NCBI GenBank assembly: GCA_002733205.1
Contig: NVUW01000002.1
Coordinates: 1-64,000 of the forward strand
Source: Thalassobium sp.
GTDB taxonomy: Bacteria > Pseudomonadota > Gammaproteobacteria > Pseudomonadales > Oceanobacteraceae
Length of the DNA stretch: 64,000 bases
Reading direction: 5' to 3'
This document shows positions 62,001-64,000 of this stretch, piece after piece. A program made the position numbers and the translations under genes. Positions within the stretch are counted from its first letter, which is position 1. Every line of letters begins with the position of its first letter. Under the pieces are notes generated by a model. It saw nothing but the letters and a program-made list of their open reading frames with translations, was not told where the DNA came from and did no database searches.

Positions 62001-64000
62001 GACGGAACAACAGGCTCCACGTCCAATTCGGCTTGTGGCACATCGTCTTCCTGAGCGCTGTAGTCTTCAGACAGAACCGACAGCACATCATCATCGCCGT
62101 CAACGTCATAAGAGACATCAGCCAGGCCGATATCATCTTCATCGTCGTCAGTGACCACATCGTCCAGCTGTAATACCGGCAGCTCATCGCCCATGTCCGC
62201 TAGCGGGAATTGCCAGTTGCGGATGCGCATCAGCAATTCATCCGGGCTCTGGGTTTCCTGACCGGCAGCCAGGCAGTCCATCATTGCCAGCACAGCCTCG
62301 TGAGCTTCTGAGGCAAGTGCCAGTAACTCTTCGGTCGGTGCAGCCTGCTCGTTCTGAATGCGCAGATACAGATTGTTCAACGCATCAGCCAGCGCCTGAA
62401 TGTGCGGTACTTCTGCTTCAGCGGCACCGGCACCGACTTCCTGCAAATCCTGAGTCAACGCCGTCAGAACACTGTCGTCGTGATCGTGGTGCCAACGATT
62501 CAGTAAGCGGTCGGCATCCAGCAGCGAATCCATTCCCTGGGCAAGGAACTGCGCGATCGCCTGCGGATTTGGTCCACGGCGGGAAGAGTCTTCAACCTGC
62601 AATGGTTCGAGCAGCTGCTTTTCCAGCTGATGCAAACGCTCAACGTACACATCGGCGCCAGCAATATGCTCGGCCTGCAACAGTTCACGGGTTTCCAGTG
62701 CTGAGGCAATCAAGCCGGAACCGGTGGCAATCAGATCGACCACATCGGCACTGTTATTAATCTGGTACGCACGCAGCTCTTTAACCAGACGCTCCAGCGG
62801 CGATGCAACATTGGCAATGGCGGTGATACCAGCCATATGAGCACTGCCTTTCAGCGTGTGCAGCGCACGTTGCAGCTGGTCACTGAGACCATTGATATAG
62901 TCTTCGGCATACGACTCCTGCACGAACTCATCCAGTGTTACCAGGTGAGAACGGGCTTCGCCTTCAAACACTTCCAGCAGAGCGTCATCTTCGTCTTCAT
63001 CGCTGCTGTCAGGCTCGACAACCGCTTCCGCAGTAGCCACTTCCGTCGGTGCATCAGCGGCAAAAGGCGCAACGCTCTGACCACTGGCCAGCGCACTGGC
63101 GTAATCCATCAGCGGTTGAATGTCGACAGAAGCCGGACGCTGCTGACGGAAATCATCAATCAGTAACGGCAGCTGACCGATCACATAGTCGACCAGCGCA
63201 ATCAGGTTGGTATTAATCTCGATGGTGTTATCGAGCACACGGTTAAACATGTTCTCGATGGACCAGGCCAGTTCGCCGATAAATTCGGCTTTGACCATAC
63301 GGCCACTGCCTTTCAGGGTATGGAAAGCACGGCGAACGGTGCTCAGAGCCTCACTGTCATCCAGATTGGATTTCAGCTGTGGCCAGAATTCGTTCAGTGT
63401 TTCGGTCACTTCTTCGGCTTCTTCGAGGAAGATCTCGATAATCTCATCATCAATCAGATCATCGTCATCGTCTGCAGCAGACGCTTGGTTAAGCACAGTG
63501 CCCGGAACATTAACAGGCACAGATTCCGCTTCAATTTCTGGTTCGGATTCTGCTGTCGCATGGTCGGACGAAACCAGTGCCTCTGATGCCGGGGCGTCGA
63601 CAGACGGATGATCATCCGCCTGCTGTTCACGCAGATGATCAACCAGTTCATGCAGGTCGGCGGAATCATCTTCCGGCTGCAGATTGTCAAAATCAAAACT
63701 GATGCTGTCATCGGCAACAGTGTCGGGGCTGATCACGCCATCGTCTTCAGCACTCAGGTCCAAAGCTTCCGCTTCAGGATCAAATCCGGACTCATCATCC
63801 GCCGTCAGATCCAGCTCAGCTTCTTCAAGCTGAACCACATCATGCCGCTCCGGTTCTGCGTGGACGATTTCCGCATCTTCGTCATCATCAATAGCCAGCG
63901 CATCACCAAAAGAGGTGACTTCGACTTCCGGCAGATTTTCATCGCCGTCAAAGGAGATATCATCAAGGGAGTCGTGCAGTGATTCCGTCGCCGGCAGATC
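59015..64000 (-). CDS. chpA: ChpA-type multi-HPt hybrid chemotaxis kinase (5' end beyond window)
   Basis: Central kinase of the type IV pilus (twitching) chemosensory system. The frame is open to the right edge, so the N terminus is missing. The visible part has four HPt domains with intact HTLKG motifs (His codons at 63320, 62858, 61802 and 61322), separated by long acidic linkers. A CheA-type dimerisation region (LVKVSADLLDNLVNLAGE), ATPase (HMVRNAVDHGIENP, ISGRGVGMDVV), CheW domain and a C-terminal receiver (ILVVDDSVTVRKV, LMLLDIEMPRMDG) follow. An apparent GTG start at 63838 is internal. More HPt domains may lie upstream. Confidence 0.96.
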   Translation of the reverse strand, partial: DLPATESLHDSLDDISFDGDENLPEVEVTSFGDALAIDDDEDAEIVHAEPERHDVVQLEEAELDLTADDESGFDPEAEALDLSAEDDGVISPDTVADDSISFDFDNLQPEDDSADLHELVDHLREQQADDHPSVDAPASEALVSSDHATAESEPEIEAESVPVNVPGTVLNQASAADDDDDLIDDEIIEIFLEEAEEVTETLNEFWPQLKSNLDDSEALSTVRRAFHTLKGSGRMVKAEFIGELAWSIENMFNRVLDNTIEINTNLIALVDYVIGQLPLLIDDFRQQRPASVDIQPLMDYASALASGQSVAPFAADAPTEVATAEAVVEPDSSDEDEDDALLEVFEGEARSHLVTLDEFVQESYAEDYINGLSDQLQRALHTLKGSAHMAGITAIANVASPLERLVKELRAYQINNSADVVDLIATGSGLIASALETRELLQAEHIAGADVYVERLHQLEKQLLEPLQVEDSSRRGPNPQAIAQFLAQGMDSLLDADRLLNRWHHDHDDSVLTALTQDLQEVGAGAAEAEVPHIQALADALNNLYLRIQNEQAAPTEELLALASEAHEAVLAMMDCLAAGQETQSPDELLMRIRNWQFPLADMGDELPVLQLDDVVTDDDEDDIGLADVSYDVDGDDDVLSVLSEDYSAQEDDVPQAELDVEPVVPSPAQNEAHSEIDMLPLPAVEDGDEDEILEIFLEEAQEITESVETALQRWRQHPDNLLHVAQLQRELHTLKGGARMAELSEVADLCHELETLYENINDGRLAVQMQIFDLLERAHDELGTQLDAVREGVRPAAADSMMAEIRQYLKGGACGELPEELNEEDGDLDDESEFAEQPPLPAVQAETLDESDREILEIFLEEAHELQEALDRALHDWEQEPANTAGAEEAQRVLHTLKGGARLAGLTEIGDLAHTFEANILKAQQGHIDRSAAFFQSAYQRQDELINQLDAVEAMLASDGLVVLGEKSLTIEPLTIDAEPDSVAAEINEPAPEEEQGEEKPSAAQSSDVAEQPVSDPASNVVPLRRAVPDAPKQDKAAAQQAARKAPQELVKVSADLLDNLVNLAGETSIGRGRLEQQVTDFSHTLEEMDMTLDRLRDQLRRLDMETEAQVIFRQERQGPDYEDFDPLEMDRYSAMQQLSRALVESASDLLDLKETLSHKTRDAETLLLQQSRVNTELQEGLMKTRMVPFQRLVPRLRRIVRQVSLELDKQVELRVYNADGEMDRTILERMISPLEHMVRNAVDHGIENPALRAAAGKPDIGSIELDISRDGGDVVLTMSDDGRGVNLEAVKRKAIERGLMDPDANLSDQEIMQFILQAGFSTAEAVTQISGRGVGMDVVSSEIKQMGGSVEIQSEAGAGTRFVIRLPFTVSVNRALMVRVGDDLYAVPLNNIQGIVRAPVAQLQSLYDQPQAERKYHYAGTDYRIEYLGVMLENEAQPKFSAQHMPLPVLLIRGAIPFALQVDSLLGSREIVVKTLGPQFASVMGVSGGTILGDGSVVIILDLPAMIRTQASLEYQQAKLLDSQAAERRHELENRLPRILVVDDSVTVRKVTTRLLERNGMEVFTAKDGVDAMATLQDHKPDLMLLDIEMPRMDGFEVASLVRHDSRLKDIPIIMITSRTGDKHRDRAMSIGVNEYLGKPFQEDLLLGTMNRLLGREEN

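Noticed and set aside
63836..63838. Apparent GTG start of chpA
   Set aside because: The same frame stays open to the right edge with the same acidic composition, so the gene is truncated, not started, here.

Overview
The window looks like part of a chromosome from a marine gammaproteobacterium of the Oceanospirillales type (Oceanospirillaceae or a close relative). This rests on the style of the 16S rRNA 5' end, on gene orders shared with Pseudomonas (tyrS next to rrs; argC / DUF6776 / bactofilin / erpA beside mepM-anmK; chpA-chpB-chpC) and on family assignments made by eye. No database search was possible. Almost all of it reads as a compact housekeeping chromosome. There is no phage, integron, transposase, CRISPR array or tRNA gene that I can support.

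Layout. 1-790: the 5' end of a 16S rRNA gene on the minus strand, with a boxA and three tandem sigma-70 promoters. 791-4613: tyrS, then a murein endopeptidase and anmK (wall recycling). 4632-8524: a minus-strand cluster argC - DUF6776 - bactofilin - erpA - DsrE-like - FecR-like. 8664-12729: clcA-hemJ-hemL plus a membrane protein (haem precursors). 12813-17141: a membrane chemoreceptor, a TPR lipoprotein (probable LpoP) and PBP1b. 17789-21885: the polyamine transporter potFGHI, followed by a REP-like repeat array. 22173-29274: glnE, ilvE, a YafJ-type amidotransferase, an alkaline phosphatase and a cytochrome b561. 29612-40031: signalling genes (a large hybrid kinase, a Cache chemoreceptor, a DesK/DesR-like pair beside a MipA/OmpV porin) plus topB, which has a perfect LexA box at its start. 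40045-40206: a 53-codon gene with three cysteines. 40411-45110: the S-adenosylmethionine cycle operon sahR-metK-ahcY-metF, with a 13-bp-arm operator.

45293-57467 is the accessory-looking part. It is a surface glycan locus with a KpsS-like transferase, two paralogous GT52/polysialyltransferase-like enzymes, a third distant one, GT2 and GT4 glycosyltransferases, a phosphoethanolamine transferase, an O-antigen-ligase-like membrane protein, a polysaccharide deacetylase, a DxD sugar transferase and heptosyltransferase WaaC. Together these suggest a decorated lipooligosaccharide or capsule-like outer sugar. Four of the proteins carry an acidic-x-Gly motif plus a His-Pro motif, as in bacterial sialyltransferases and Kdo-type capsule transferases. 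57519-64000 holds chpC, chpB and the 3' part of chpA, the type IV pilus chemosensory cluster; chpA runs off the right edge.

The most notable signals are the LexA box at topB, the apparently leaderless self-regulated sahR promoter, the triple rRNA promoter, the unlisted small cysteine peptide and the multi-sialyltransferase-like glycan locus.
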